Counted from the stretch's first letter, positions 46,970-56,942 are shown. The stretch: 64,000 nt of DNA from Ferrovaceae bacterium (GCA_027449685.1 DAIDLC010000007.1:1-64000), one strand, 5' to 3'. Numbers and translations are program-made. The notes: generated by a model from the letters alone, not told the origin.

Positions 46970-47580
46970 ACAATAAATTCATTGTGGGGGTTACCGGAGG
47001 GATTGGCGCAGGCAAATCCACCGTGGCCGGAATCTTTGCCAGGCTGGGTGCCGGGGTGGTGGATACCGATGCCCTTTCGCGCCAATTGACGGCACCTGGC
47101 GGTGGGGCCATGCAGGCCATTCGCGAGCACTTTGGGGCGGCCTTCATTGGCGAAGATGGCGGCTTGAACCGGAGCGCCATGCGCGAGTATGTCTTCAATC
47201 ATCCGCCGGCACGCAAACAGCTGGAAGGTTTGCTGCACGGTCGTATTCGGGATGCGGTCCAGGCCGCCTTGCAGGCCGCCACCCAGCCCTATGTGCTGCT
47301 GGTGGTCCCTTTGCTGATCGAAGTGGGTAGCTATCGTCCCATCTTGTCCCGGGTGTTGGTGGTGGATTGTGACGAAGCCCTTCAGGTGCAACGGGCCACG
47401 GCCCGGGGTCAGTTGACGGTGGATTCGGTCAAGGCCATCATGGCCGCGCAAACGGACCGCAAAACCCGCCTACGGGTGGCCGACGATGTGATCGATAACA
47501 GCGCCGACCTGGCCCATCTGGAAACCGTGGTGCGTGCACTGGATCAACAATACCGTTCCCTGGCTGCGGGTACTGCCTGA
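46966..47580 (+). CDS. coaE: CoaE, dephospho-CoA kinase
   Basis: Last step of CoA synthesis. 204 residues from GTG 46966, which overlaps the peptidase stop; AAGGAGGA (46953-46960) precedes it. P-loop GVTGGIGAGKSTVAGIFARL, DTDALSRQL, VVPLLIEVGSY and VVDCDEALQVQRATARGQ are standard. The frame is open far upstream, but only as a shadow of the peptidase gene. Confidence 0.96.
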   Translation: MNNKFIVGVTGGIGAGKSTVAGIFARLGAGVVDTDALSRQLTAPGGGAMQAIREHFGAAFIGEDGGLNRSAMREYVFNHPPARKQLEGLLHGRIRDAVQAALQAATQPYVLLVVPLLIEVGSYRPILSRVLVVDCDEALQVQRATARGQLTVDSVKAIMAAQTDRKTRLRVADDVIDNSADLAHLETVVRALDQQYRSLAAGTA

Positions 47581-47600
47581 CCAGGGCCTGGGGATCCCCT

Positions 47601-48359
47601 GTGGTGATTGCTTACGATTTTCCACTGAACGAGCAGATCAGAACGTTCCTGCGTCTGAAGCATTTGTTTCGCCGCGCCCTTTACTGGCTGGAACAAAACG
47701 CTCCCCAGGATCATCACGGGGCGCTACTGGCCCTGTTTGAAATCATCGATGTCACGGCCAGGGCGGATGTGAAATCCGATCTCCTGCAGTGTCTGGATCG
47801 CCAGCGCATGGCGCTTGCGCCCCTGCGGGGCAATGTCAATGTGTTGCAGGAGCCGCTGGAAAAAACCCTTTCCGATCTGGAAACGGCCGCCTACGATCTT
47901 CATGCCAGCAAGGGCAAGTTTGGCGAACACCTGCGTAATCATGAATGGCTCATGGGCATCAAGCAACGCACCGGCATACCGGGGGGAATGTGCGACTTCG
48001 ACTTGCCCGGTTATCACTACTGGTTATCCCGCCCGCCCGAAGAGCGCCGGCAACAAATGCAGGACTGGCTGGCTCCGTTGCTTCCCACCTATCATGGTCT
48101 GAAGGTACATTTGGCGCTGCTGCAGGAAAGCGGGCGCGCCCTGCAGCTGGAGGCTTGTCAGGGCCTGTATCAACAGGCCAAAGTGGGGCCAGAGGTGCGG
48201 TTGCTGCGGGTGTTGCTGGACAATGATCAGCCCTGCGTTCCCGAAATCAGCGCCAACAAGTACCTGCTCAACATTCGTTTCATGGAGGCGGGCGAAGCCA
48301 TGCGTCCCGGCGTATTTGCCTCCAATCTGGAATTTACCTTGCTGTTATGCAGCCTGTGA
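47601..48359 (+). CDS. zapD: ZapD, FtsZ-associated cell division protein
   Basis: Cross-links FtsZ filaments at the division ring. 252 residues from GTG 47601. YDFPLNEQIRTFLRLKHLF, HHGALLALFEIIDVTARADVK, MCDFDLPGYHYWLSRPPEERR and VPEISANKYLLNIRFM are the family pattern. Follows coaE. The small zinc protein gene yacG, often next, is absent from the 54-bp gap to folB. Confidence 0.95.
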   Translation: MVIAYDFPLNEQIRTFLRLKHLFRRALYWLEQNAPQDHHGALLALFEIIDVTARADVKSDLLQCLDRQRMALAPLRGNVNVLQEPLEKTLSDLETAAYDLHASKGKFGEHLRNHEWLMGIKQRTGIPGGMCDFDLPGYHYWLSRPPEERRQQMQDWLAPLLPTYHGLKVHLALLQESGRALQLEACQGLYQQAKVGPEVRLLRVLLDNDQPCVPEISANKYLLNIRFMEAGEAMRPGVFASNLEFTLLLCSL

Positions 48360-48413
48360 TCTCGGCACACGGGGGGTCCCGGCTCCAAGGGAAACCGGTC
48401 TTCTAAGAGCGTC

Positions 48414-48803
48414 TTACTCGCGGCGCAGAGTCAGGGCTTGCCAATCCTGACGACTGCATTCCACCCCCACGCCAATTTCCTCTACCTCTTCAAAGATGGT
48501 GGTTTTGCGAATGGTGGCCTGAACATGCTGCACCCGTTCGTCATCAAAACAACGGGTTACCAGCTCATCCAACAGGTTCTCGATGAGCGCTACATGGGCG
48601 CGTTGGGCCCAGCTACGAATAAAATCCCGCAGGGGCTCGTAGTTTACCGTGTCATCGATATGCCGGATGCGACTCAAGGCACTGAAGGGAAAGGACAGGC
48701 GCACCGAAACCAGAATGTCCTGAGGCCCCTGCTTTTCATGGTCATGAATGCCCAAACGCACGCGGCAGCGTGCATTGTCGATGATGCAGTAAAAGTGGCT
48801 CAT
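48414..48803 (-). CDS. folB: FolB, dihydroneopterin aldolase
   Basis: Folate pathway enzyme producing 6-hydroxymethyl-dihydropterin. 129 residues, slightly long. VRLGIHDHEKQGPQDILVSV, DDTVNYEPLRDFI and LIENLLDELVTRCF with the catalytic Glu; the C-terminus has VQATIRKTTIFEE in place of the usual K-P motif. Its ATG overlaps the rpoH stop (ATGA), so it is translated downstream of the heat-shock sigma factor. Confidence 0.88.
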   Translation of the reverse strand: MSHFYCIIDNARCRVRLGIHDHEKQGPQDILVSVRLSFPFSALSRIRHIDDTVNYEPLRDFIRSWAQRAHVALIENLLDELVTRCFDDERVQHVQATIRKTTIFEEVEEIGVGVECSRQDWQALTLRRE

Positions 48804-49666
48804 ACCGCCGGTTCGAGGGCCTGTTTCAGCTTTTGCAAGGCGCGTACCTCGATTTGACGGACCCGTTCCGCCGAAACGCCCAGTTCACTGGCCAGTTCGT
48901 GCAAGGTGGCGGCAGGTTCCGTTTCGGGTTGCAGCCAGCGTGCCGCAACGATATGGCGGCTGCGTTCGTCCAGGGTGGCCAGCGCTTGCTGCAGGCCTTC
49001 CTGACTGCGGTGTTCGGATTCCTGTTGTTCCAGGGCCTCTATGGGCGTGGCAGACTCATCCGTGAGCCAGGCCACCGGACTGACCCAATGCGTGTCGTCT
49101 TCTTCGGAGGGCGGGGTCAAGGAAATATCCTGACCCGACAAGCGCACTTCCATTTCGCTCACGTCTTCGGGACGAACCCCCAATTGCTGGGCCACTTCCA
49201 GAGTTTCACGGGGGGACAAGGCGGCAAAACCAGGCTTGAGACTACGTAAGCCGAAAAACAGTTTGCGTTGCGCCTTGGTGGTGGCAATTTTTACCAGTCG
49301 CCAGTTACGCAGGATGAATTCGTGAATTTCGGCCTTGATCCAGTGGACGGCAAAGGAAACCAGGCGCACGCCCCGTTCCGGATCGAAACGGCGGACCGCC
49401 TTCATCAGCCCTACGTTGCCCTCCTGGATCAGGTCGGCCTGAGGTAAACCGTAGCCATGGTACTGGCGTGCGATGGAAGCCACCAGACGCAAATGGGAAA
49501 GAATCATGCGTTGCGCGGCTTGCAAATCATTGTGGTCGCGCAAACGCCGCCCCAGCGCGCTTTCTTCTTCGGCGCTCAGCAGCGGTATGCGGGCAATGCT
49601 TTGCAGGTATTGCTCCAGACTGCCCGCCAGGGTGGGTACCGGCATGGGTAAGGTCATGTCATGCAT
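48800..49666 (-). CDS. rpoH: RpoH, heat-shock sigma factor (sigma-32)
   Basis: 288 residues. Region 2: QADLIQEGNVGLMKAVRRFD and VHWIKAEIHEFILRNWRLVK. The RpoH box appears as QRKLFFGLR, diagnostic of sigma-32 against other sigma-70 members. Region 4: ASELGVSAERVRQIEVRALQ. Start ATG 49666 (or 49657). A perfect CIRCE operator lies 37 bases upstream, so HrcA repression is likely in addition to any RNA-level control. Confidence 0.96.
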   Translation of the reverse strand: MHDMTLPMPVPTLAGSLEQYLQSIARIPLLSAEEESALGRRLRDHNDLQAAQRMILSHLRLVASIARQYHGYGLPQADLIQEGNVGLMKAVRRFDPERGVRLVSFAVHWIKAEIHEFILRNWRLVKIATTKAQRKLFFGLRSLKPGFAALSPRETLEVAQQLGVRPEDVSEMEVRLSGQDISLTPPSEEDDTHWVSPVAWLTDESATPIEALEQQESEHRSQEGLQQALATLDERSRHIVAARWLQPETEPAATLHELASELGVSAERVRQIEVRALQKLKQALEPAV

Positions 49667-49702
49667 GGTGTCTTGTCCTTATGTAACCTGTCCAGGATGA
49701 TT

Positions 49703-49729
49703 TTAGCACTCTTGCGCTTGGAGTGCTAA
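49703..49729 (-). promoter_or_regulatory. CIRCE element (HrcA operator) in front of rpoH
   Basis: TTAGCACTC, nine bases, GAGTGCTAA: a perfect match to the CIRCE consensus in arms and spacing. It lies between ftsX and rpoH. The minus-strand TAAAAT at 49705-49700 overlaps its promoter-proximal arm and may be the -10, so HrcA binding would block polymerase. HrcA itself is not encoded in the window. Confidence 0.93.
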
Positions 49730-49733
49730 TCCC

Positions 49734-50660
49734 TCAAGAGGTTCCGTTCGCTTCCTCCTGTTCCACCCGGGCAATGGCCCAGGTGCTGGAAATCCAGGCC
49801 ACCAGCCAGCACAGCAGTGCTGTTGCGAGGGGCAGTAGCAATATTTCCGGGAGGGTGAGCGTGGCCAGTGTTAGATCGGTATCCAGCAACCGGGACAGGT
49901 CTTCCGCAGTGCGGTTATAGAGTTGAATCAGAGCAGACAGCATGCCCAGGGCCAGTAGGGCGCTCTGCACACCCAACAGGGTTCCCAGATAGAGGAAAGG
50001 GCGGCGAATGGTGCGGGCACTGGCCCCAATCCAGTGGGAGATGCGAATTTCCTGCTGCTGCTGTTGGACCTGTTCGCGCACCAGATGAAAGACGATGAAA
50101 GTGCTGGCCAGCAACCACAGGAGAGCCAACAGGCGCGCCAGATTGTGGCCAAAGCGCAATAATCCGGCCAAGCGTCGAGCCCCCTGTTGATCCAGCTTGA
50201 CCTGAGCCACCTGAGGTTCGCGCGTCAGACGCTGCTGCAAGGCGATCAGGGCCTCTGGCGCCAGAGCGCGGGGCAGGATGACGAAGGTGTGGGGCAAGGG
50301 GTTGGGGGCCAGATTTTGCAGCGATGTGGCCAACCCTGGCAGGCGTTTCATCTGTTCCAGGGCTTCCTGCGGTGAAATGGACTGGAAGGATTGCACCTCG
50401 GTGTCGGCTGCCAGCGTGTGCCACACGCTCTGGATGGCGTCATCGTGCGCCTCCAGTTGCATATACAGCGTTAGATGCGGGCGCTGTGCCGAGACGGCGT
50501 TCCACCAGGATTCCTGGCGCTGCAGGTGAACCAGCAGCGCGGGCAGGGTCAGCTGAAAGGCCAGAATGAACAGCGCCATGAGGGTGCCCCAAGGGGTGTG
50601 CCACAACTGGCCCCAGGACCAGCGCCAGGCTTTGTGATGGGCATCTATCCAGGCGCGCAT
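49734..50660 (-). CDS. ftsX: FtsX, cell division ABC transporter permease-like protein
   Basis: With FtsE regulates peptidoglycan amidase activation at the septum. 308 residues from ATG 50660. Cytoplasmic N-terminus (MRAWIDAHHKAWRWSWGQLW), TM1 near residues 25-45, a periplasmic domain (~45-165), then three more TM helices with the FtsX permease region (LVREQVQQQQQEIRISHWIG). The frame extends to 50732 inside ftsE but without similarity. Confidence 0.94.
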   Translation of the reverse strand: MRAWIDAHHKAWRWSWGQLWHTPWGTLMALFILAFQLTLPALLVHLQRQESWWNAVSAQRPHLTLYMQLEAHDDAIQSVWHTLAADTEVQSFQSISPQEALEQMKRLPGLATSLQNLAPNPLPHTFVILPRALAPEALIALQQRLTREPQVAQVKLDQQGARRLAGLLRFGHNLARLLALLWLLASTFIVFHLVREQVQQQQQEIRISHWIGASARTIRRPFLYLGTLLGVQSALLALGMLSALIQLYNRTAEDLSRLLDTDLTLATLTLPEILLLPLATALLCWLVAWISSTWAIARVEQEEANGTS

Positions 50661-50667
50661 GGCGGGC

Positions 50668-51342
50668 TTAATACTCCGGGAGGGCGCAGGGCGCAAGCTG
50701 CCCTGCGCACAGGGTGTAGCGGGCAGTGGCATCGGACAGGGTGGTGGGGCTCTGCGAGCAGGTTTGAACGATGGTCAGCCCCCCCGCATGATGGCGGGAG
50801 CGTAATAGATCCGTGACCAAAGTGGCGTTTTGCGGATCCAGTCGTTCCAGAGGCTCATCCGCCAAAATCAGACTGGGACGCGTGATCAGGGCGCGGGCCA
50901 CGCAAGCCAGCTGACGTTCGGTACTGGACAGTTGAGCGGGTAAAGCCTGGGCCCGTGCCCCCAAACCCAGTTGTTCCAGGCTCTCCAGCGCTCGCTGGCG
51001 TAGGGTGCGACCAAATTGACCCGCCAATTCCAGAGGGAAGGCCACGTTTTCCCACAGGCTGCGGCGTTGCAGCAGATGCGGCTGCTGAAAAATCAGTCCG
51101 ATATTGGCGCGCAACCGGGCGCGCGCCTGGGCGCTCAAGCGCCCCAGATGCTGATGGTGCAAAAATACCTTACCCCCGGAGGGCTGGTCCAGTCCCATCA
51201 TCAAGTGCAGCAGTGTGGTTTTGCCACATCCGGAGCCTCCCGAGATCAGCACCCAGGCATTGCTCTCGATCTCCAGATCGATTCCCTGCAGCGTGGGACA
51301 CCCTGGGGCAAAACCCTTGGTCAGCGCTTCTAGCCGAATCAT
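50668..51342 (-). CDS. ftsE: FtsE, cell division ATP-binding protein
   Basis: ABC ATPase partner of FtsX. 224 residues. Walker A LISGGSGCGKTTLLHLMMG, Q-loop NIGLIFQQPHLLQRRS, signature LPAQLSSTERQLACVARALI (SSTE instead of LSGGE) and Walker B PSLILADEPLERLDPQN. The signature Gly-Gly is replaced, and the D-loop reads ERLDPQ; ATPase efficiency may differ. Start overlaps the ftsY stop by 4 bp. Confidence 0.94.
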   Translation of the reverse strand: MIRLEALTKGFAPGCPTLQGIDLEIESNAWVLISGGSGCGKTTLLHLMMGLDQPSGGKVFLHHQHLGRLSAQARARLRANIGLIFQQPHLLQRRSLWENVAFPLELAGQFGRTLRQRALESLEQLGLGARAQALPAQLSSTERQLACVARALITRPSLILADEPLERLDPQNATLVTDLLRSRHHAGGLTIVQTCSQSPTTLSDATARYTLCAGQLAPCALPEY

Positions 51343-52292
51343 TCCACCAGGGCGTCCACGAATTCCTGGGCCCCAAAGCGCTGCAGATCCTCCAGGGCCT
51401 CGCCAACACCGACGAAGCGGATGGGCACGGGGCGCTCTCCGGCAATGGCGGCCAATACGCCACCGCGTGCCGTACCATCGAGCTTGGTAATGACCAGTCC
51501 GGTGAGTTGCAGGGCATCGTCAAAAGCGCGTACCTGGGCCAGAGCGTTTTGTCCGGTGTTGGCATCCAACACCAGCAGGATGTCGTGAGGGGCGCTGGCA
51601 TCCGCTTTTTGGACGACGCGTTTGACCTTGCGAATTTCTTCCATCAGGTGCAGCTGTGTGGGCAGCCGCCCGGCGGTGTCCGCCAGAACCACCTGGATGC
51701 CGCGGGCCTTGGCTGCGGCTATGGCGTCAAATAGGACGGCGGCGGAGTCTCCCTTTTCCTGGGTGATGACGGGGACCTGATTGCGTTCTCCCCAACTGAC
51801 CAATTGGGCCACGGCCGCTGCCCGGAAGGTGTCGCCGGCGGCCAGCAGCACGCTGTGTCCTTGCTGGATCAGATGTTGGGCCAGTTTGCCGATGGTGGTG
51901 GTTTTTCCGGCACCATTCACGCCCACGAAGAGGATGATATGCGGGCTGTGCGTGGTGACTTCCAGGGGTTTTTCCAGGGGCTGGAGCAATTCCACCAGAG
52001 CCTGTTTGAGCAGAGGCTTGAGATCCTGTGCGTGCTCCAGGCGCTGGCCACGGGCCTGCTGACGCAACTGGAGGATGAGATGGGCGCTGGTTTTGACGCC
52101 CACGTCCGCCTCGATCAAGGCTTCTTCCAGGGATTCAAACCAGGCGTCATCCAGCTTGCGAGCAAAAATGCCTCCCACGCCGGCCGCCAACCGTTGCCGA
52201 CTTTTACGCAGTCCGGCGCTCAAGCGGCCGATCCAGCCGCTGGGGACTACGTCTGCGGTGGGAGAGGGGGATTTCTTCAAAAAGCCAAACAT
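51339..52292 (-). CDS. ftsY: FtsY, SRP receptor GTPase
   Basis: 317 residues, without the long acidic A domain of E. coli FtsY, so close to the NG core. G1 [76 protein letters not shown] and [15 protein letters not shown]. Heads ftsY-ftsE-ftsX, divergent from rsmD across 47 bp. Confidence 0.97.
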   Translation of the reverse strand: MFGFLKKSPSPTADVVPSGWIGRLSAGLRKSRQRLAAGVGGIFARKLDDAWFESLEEALIEADVGVKTSAHLILQLRQQARGQRLEHAQDLKPLLKQALVELLQPLEKPLEVTTHSPHIILFVGVNGAGKTTTIGKLAQHLIQQGHSVLLAAGDTFRAAAVAQLVSWGERNQVPVITQEKGDSAAVLFDAIAAAKARGIQVVLADTAGRLPTQLHLMEEIRKVKRVVQKADASAPHDILLVLDANTGQNALAQVRAFDDALQLTGLVITKLDGTARGGVLAAIAGERPVPIRFVGVGEALEDLQRFGAQEFVDALVE

Positions 52293-52339
52293 TGGACAAT
52301 GATACCCATGGACGACTCCAAACGGGAATTTTAACTCAA

Positions 52340-52885
52340 ATGTCAGGTCAGGTTCGAATCATCGCGGGGCAATGGCGCGGGCGCCTGTTGCGTTTCCATG
52401 CCGGGCCCGGTTTACGTCCCACTCCCGGCCGGGTACGGGAAACCCTGTTCAATTGGCTGGGGCAATCCCTGCCGGGAGTCCAGTGCCTGGACTTGTTTGC
52501 AGGCAGTGGTGCGCTGGGGTTCGAAGCCCTGTCGCGGGGTGCGGCTCAGGTGATCATGGTGGAGCGTGTGTCAGCGACGGTACAGCAGCTGCGCGCTCAG
52601 GCCCGCGCCTTGGAAACCACGCAGGCACTAGTGGTACAGGATGAAGCGTTGCACTGGCTGCGGCACGACCGGCAGTGTTTCGATCTGGTGTTTCTGGACC
52701 CTCCCTTTGGCTCGGAATTGTTGCCGCAAATTTTGCCCCTGCTGCCCCAAAAAATGAACCCTGGCGGGCTGGTGTACTGTGAAAGTGCGTCAGGTGTGTC
52801 AGAATCACCCCTGTGGACACTGGTGCGATCCGCCCGGGCAGGGCGTGTCGTGTACCAGCTGCTGCGCTTGAAACAAGGAAATTAG
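52340..52885 (+). CDS. rsmD: RsmD, 16S rRNA (guanine(966)-N(2))-methyltransferase
   Basis: 181 residues from ATG 52340 ([19 protein letters not shown]). [19 protein letters not shown] site [19 protein letters not shown] and catalytic [13 protein letters not shown] are typical. The open frame starts earlier at 52292 but conserved sequence begins at 52340. Four bases before coaD. Confidence 0.96.
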   Translation: MSGQVRIIAGQWRGRLLRFHAGPGLRPTPGRVRETLFNWLGQSLPGVQCLDLFAGSGALGFEALSRGAAQVIMVERVSATVQQLRAQARALETTQALVVQDEALHWLRHDRQCFDLVFLDPPFGSELLPQILPLLPQKMNPGGLVYCESASGVSESPLWTLVRSARAGRVVYQLLRLKQGN

Positions 52886-52888
52886 GGC

Positions 52889-53389
52889 ATGAAAACCAAG
52901 GCGGTCTATGCAGGGACTTTCGACCCCATGACGCTAGGCCACGAAGATTTGGTGCGGCGCGCGGCGCGTTTATTTGGCACTGTCGTGCTGGCCGTGGCGG
53001 ATAGCCGCAACAAGCGACCCCTGTTTACGTTGCAGGATCGTGTGGAAATGGCCCGCTTGTCCGTACAGGATGTGTCTAACGTGACGGTGACGGGCTTTTC
53101 CGGGTTGCTGGCGGATTTTTTGCGACAATCTGGAGCCAATATCATTTTGCGTGGATTACGCGCCGTGTCGGATTTCGATTTCGAATTTCAGATGGCGGGA
53201 ATGAACCGCAAGCTGCTTCCCGAGGTCGAAACCTTGTTCCTGACTCCATCGGACCAGTATATGTTCGTGTCTTCCACCATCGTGCGTGAAATTGCCACCC
53301 TGGGGGGAGATGTCAGTCAATTTGTCAACCCGCACGTGCAACGCTACCTGAATCTTCAGGTGCGTGCGCAGGGCGCTCAGGAAACCTGA
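52889..53389 (+). CDS. coaD: CoaD, phosphopantetheine adenylyltransferase
   Basis: Penultimate CoA step. 166 residues. [20 protein letters not shown] has the TxGH nucleotidyltransferase motif; [40 protein letters not shown] and [20 protein letters not shown] complete the pattern. Works with CoaX and CoaE encoded in this window. Confidence 0.97.
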   Translation: MKTKAVYAGTFDPMTLGHEDLVRRAARLFGTVVLAVADSRNKRPLFTLQDRVEMARLSVQDVSNVTVTGFSGLLADFLRQSGANIILRGLRAVSDFDFEFQMAGMNRKLLPEVETLFLTPSDQYMFVSSTIVREIATLGGDVSQFVNPHVQRYLNLQVRAQGAQET

Positions 53390-53641
<252 letters not shown>

Positions 53642-53649
53642 CAACTGCC

Positions 53650-55449
53650 GTGAAAACCAACCGATCATCCCGGTTCAACCCGAGGTTGCGCTGGCCCCGG
53701 ACCTTGCTTTGCCTGGGGCTGGCCGTGGTCTTGCGGGGCGCCTGGGCGCAGGATCCCGTTCCTGCTCCACCGGCTGTTCCCCTGCAAGAGAACCGAGCTT
53801 CCGACCTGCTCCCAGCGCCCGAGTCGGAGTCGCTGGCACCTCGCTCGCCCGTTTTGCCGCATCTGGAATTGACCGCCCACCTGCTCTACCAGTTGCTGCT
53901 GGCCGAAATTGCCATTCAGCGCGAGCATCTGGATCTGGCCCTCAAAACCTATACCGAGCTGGTGCACGCCACCCAGGATCCGCGTTTGGCGCAACGGGCC
54001 ACTGAAGTGGCCCTGTATAGTCATCAGCCCGAAGCCGTGCTGGCAGCCCTGGATGAGTGGCTGAAACTGGACCCCCAGTCCCTGGCAGCGCGCCAAACTC
54101 TGTCGGCCGTGTTGCTGGCACAACCCAAGCTGCCGGACGTGGAAGCGCTTCTGGGCCGTTTGTTGGCTACCGATGCCCCCCATGTGGAGATGGATTTTCG
54201 TAATCTCAATCTGGTGTTCATGCAGCATCCGGATCATGCTGGAGCGCTGTCCCTGGCGCGCGCGCTGGTGCAACCCTACCCTCAGGTGCCCGAGGCGCAC
54301 TACCTGTTGGGTACCGCTGCTTTCGTGGCAGAACAGCCCGAACTGGCCCTGGATGAGGCGCAAAGGGCCCTGCAGTTGCGCCCGGGCTGGGAGCCCGCAG
54401 CCTTGTTGCAGGCGCGCGTGCTGCAAACGCAAGACACCACGCAGGCCAACGCCTTTTACCGCGCTTTCCTGGCCCAATATCCCCATTCCAGAGATCTTCG
54501 TCTGGCGTTTGCCCGCAACCTGGTGGAACAGAAAAATTACGCTGCCGCCCGGGAGCAATTCCAGAGCGTGCTGGCCGAAGCGCCCGAGAATGCGGATCTG
54601 ACTTTCGCGGTGGCCTTGCTGACCTTGCAGCTCAAGGATTATGAGCAGGCGTTGCCGTTATTGCAGCAGGCCCTGGCTAAAAACTTCCATGACCCGGATC
54701 TGGTGCGCTTTTATCTGGGCCAGGCCTATGAGGAACTGAAGGACTGGAACCAGGCCGCCCATTGGTATGAAGCAGTAGGCCCGGGAGACCAGGAGATTCA
54801 GGCGCGCATTCGCGACGCCCTCATGTGGTCCCACTTGCAGCAGCGTGCCAAGGCCCTGGATCTCTTGCAACACACACCGGTGCATAGCGCCGAACAGATG
54901 GACCTGAGAACGCTGGCACAGGAACAGGTGTTACGGGAAGCAGGAGATTATCAGGGGGCCTTCGATCTCCTGACCAACGCCCTGAAGGAACACCCGGATG
55001 CCACAGACTTGCTCTATGAACAGGCCATCGTGGCCGATAAGCTGGATCGCATGGATACCGTCGAGCAGGATTTGCGCCGCGTCATGGTGCTGCGCCCCGA
55101 TTATGCCCAAGCGTACAATGCCTTGGGCTATAGTCTGGCCGATCGCCAGATGCGCTTGCCAGAAGCGCTGACCCTGATCCAAAAAGCCCTGACCTTGGCG
55201 CCCCAGGATCCCTTCATCATGGATAGTCTGGGTTGGGTACAATTTCGCATGGGGCAATTCAAGGAAGCGTTGGGTACGCTGCAACAAGCCTATGCCCTGC
55301 AATCCGATCCGGAGATTGCCGCCCACCTGGGCGAGGTGGAATGGACCTTGGGCGATGCCGCCAAGGCCAAAAAAACCTGGGATCAGGCCCTCAAAAATGA
55401 CCCCTCCAACGAATTGCTCAATGCCACGGTCAAGCGTCTGGCACCTTGA
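53650..55449 (+). CDS. Exported tetratricopeptide-repeat protein
   Basis: 599 residues from GTG 53650. Basic N-terminus followed by RTLLCLGLAVVLRGAWAQD fits a Sec signal peptide cut after AWA. Then a proline-rich linker (~38-75) and at least ten TPR-like helix pairs (e.g. PEAHYLLGTAAFVAEQPELA; AQAYNALGYSLADRQMRLPE; DPFIMDSLGWVQFRMGQFKE). Located upstream of lolB-ispE, where betaproteobacteria typically carry this gene. Periplasmic or outer-membrane scaffold; function not established. Confidence 0.9.
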   Translation: MKTNRSSRFNPRLRWPRTLLCLGLAVVLRGAWAQDPVPAPPAVPLQENRASDLLPAPESESLAPRSPVLPHLELTAHLLYQLLLAEIAIQREHLDLALKTYTELVHATQDPRLAQRATEVALYSHQPEAVLAALDEWLKLDPQSLAARQTLSAVLLAQPKLPDVEALLGRLLATDAPHVEMDFRNLNLVFMQHPDHAGALSLARALVQPYPQVPEAHYLLGTAAFVAEQPELALDEAQRALQLRPGWEPAALLQARVLQTQDTTQANAFYRAFLAQYPHSRDLRLAFARNLVEQKNYAAAREQFQSVLAEAPENADLTFAVALLTLQLKDYEQALPLLQQALAKNFHDPDLVRFYLGQAYEELKDWNQAAHWYEAVGPGDQEIQARIRDALMWSHLQQRAKALDLLQHTPVHSAEQMDLRTLAQEQVLREAGDYQGAFDLLTNALKEHPDATDLLYEQAIVADKLDRMDTVEQDLRRVMVLRPDYAQAYNALGYSLADRQMRLPEALTLIQKALTLAPQDPFIMDSLGWVQFRMGQFKEALGTLQQAYALQSDPEIAAHLGEVEWTLGDAAKAKKTWDQALKNDPSNELLNATVKRLAP

Positions 55450-55461
55450 ACCCCCATCGGT

Positions 55462-56097
55462 ATGCAAGTGAAGACGGGCCGGAGGGTGCGGGCGCTGGGG
55501 TCAGGGGCGCTGGTGCTGCTGCTTGCCGGGTGTGCGCCCTTGTGGCAGAGTCCCGAACCACAGGACCGGCAAGTGGGCGCGGGAGGCTTGGCGCATTATC
55601 GCTTTACCGGGCGCATTGCCATTCAACAGCCCGACGGTTCGGAAAGTGGCCGTATTCAATGGCAAAATGACCTGCAGCAGCAACAGGTTACTCTGTTGTC
55701 GCCGCTGGGGTCCACCGTGGCACAGTTGGATCGCAACCCCTCGGGAATCGATTTGCGCTTGGCCAATCAGGAACGTTTTCATGCCCAGGATCCAGAGCAA
55801 CTGACCGCCCAGGTCTTGGGATATCCCTTGCCCCTCGAGGGGCTACCCTGGTGGGTGTTGGGCCAGGCGGCACCCGACGAACCAGCCCGATGGCAGCGCG
55901 ATGACCATGGACAGGCACGCGCGCTGGAGCAGTCGGGTTGGCGCATCGAGTATCTGCAATGGCGCCCTGTGGGACCGCAAACCCTGCCGGGTCTGTTGCG
56001 GCTAACCCATGAAACGCTCACCATCAAGCTCAAAATTGATCAATGGGTTTTGGGTGCCTCTCTGGAAGACGGGGCGCAGCCCGTCACCTCCCCATGA
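55462..56097 (+). CDS. lolB: LolB, outer-membrane lipoprotein receptor
   Basis: Accepts lipoproteins from LolA and inserts them in the outer membrane. 211 residues. Signal peptide with lipobox LLAGC, Cys24. HYRFTGRIAIQQPDGSESGR, LLSPLGSTVAQL and PLPLEGLPWWVLGQ match LolB. Overlaps ispE by 4 bp. Confidence 0.93.
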   Translation: MQVKTGRRVRALGSGALVLLLAGCAPLWQSPEPQDRQVGAGGLAHYRFTGRIAIQQPDGSESGRIQWQNDLQQQQVTLLSPLGSTVAQLDRNPSGIDLRLANQERFHAQDPEQLTAQVLGYPLPLEGLPWWVLGQAAPDEPARWQRDDHGQARALEQSGWRIEYLQWRPVGPQTLPGLLRLTHETLTIKLKIDQWVLGASLEDGAQPVTSP

Positions 56098-56936
56098 AAC
56101 CTGAAGCATTGCGGGGTTGGCCCGCCCCAGCCAAGCTGAATTTGTTCTTGCACGTCCTGGGTCGTCGGGAAGACGGCTATCATCAGTTGCAAACCGTGTT
56201 CATCTTTCTGGACCATGCGGACCTGCTGGATTTTACGCTGTTGCCCGAGGGCACCATTGCGCGCCAACAACCCCTTGAAGGGGTGGCAGAAACAGATGAC
56301 CTGGTGCTGCGTGCGGCGCGCCTGCTGCAACAGCACAGCAAAACGCGGCACGGGGCCTTGATTGGCCTGCATAAGCGGATTCCCATGGGCGCTGGTTTGG
56401 GAGGCGGCAGCTCGGATGCGGCCACCACCTTGCTGGCCCTCAATCGCCTTTGGCAACTGGGGTGGACGCGGGCGCAACTGGCGGCACTGGGCCTGAGCCT
56501 GGGCGCCGATGTTCCGGTATTCCTCGGAGGTCAGGCCGCTTTTGCCGAAGGGGTGGGCGAACAACTCACGCCTCTGAGCGTTCCGCCGGCCTGGTATCTG
56601 GTGGCCCATCCGGGACTTTCCATTGCCACACGGGAGATTTTCGCCGACCCGGATTTGACAAGAAATACGTTACCCGTCAAAATGTCCGACTTTTCGGTGG
56701 GGTTTGGTCACAATGACCTGCAACCCGTGGCCGTGCGGCGCTACCCTCGGGTAGGGCAGTTGCTGGAGCGTTTGTCCCATTGGGGGCCGGCGCGCATGAC
56801 GGGTTCCGGGGCCTGTTGTTTCGTGCCCTTCGCCTGTCGCGAGGAAGCGCTTCGGGCGTTGCAGAACATCACACCGGAATATAATGGTTTCGTTGCCCAA
56901 GGGCTGAATCGTCACCCCTTGTACGACCGGGTGTAG
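56094..56936 (+). CDS. ispE: IspE, 4-diphosphocytidyl-2-C-methyl-D-erythritol kinase
   Basis: MEP-pathway GHMP kinase. 280 residues from ATG 56094 ([20 protein letters not shown]), overlapping the lolB stop. ATP motif [37 protein letters not shown], and [13 protein letters not shown]; final [12 protein letters not shown]. Followed immediately by tRNA-Gln. Confidence 0.96.
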   Translation: MKPEALRGWPAPAKLNLFLHVLGRREDGYHQLQTVFIFLDHADLLDFTLLPEGTIARQQPLEGVAETDDLVLRAARLLQQHSKTRHGALIGLHKRIPMGAGLGGGSSDAATTLLALNRLWQLGWTRAQLAALGLSLGADVPVFLGGQAAFAEGVGEQLTPLSVPPAWYLVAHPGLSIATREIFADPDLTRNTLPVKMSDFSVGFGHNDLQPVAVRRYPRVGQLLERLSHWGPARMTGSGACCFVPFACREEALRALQNITPEYNGFVAQGLNRHPLYDRV

Positions 56937-56942
56937 AACAGT

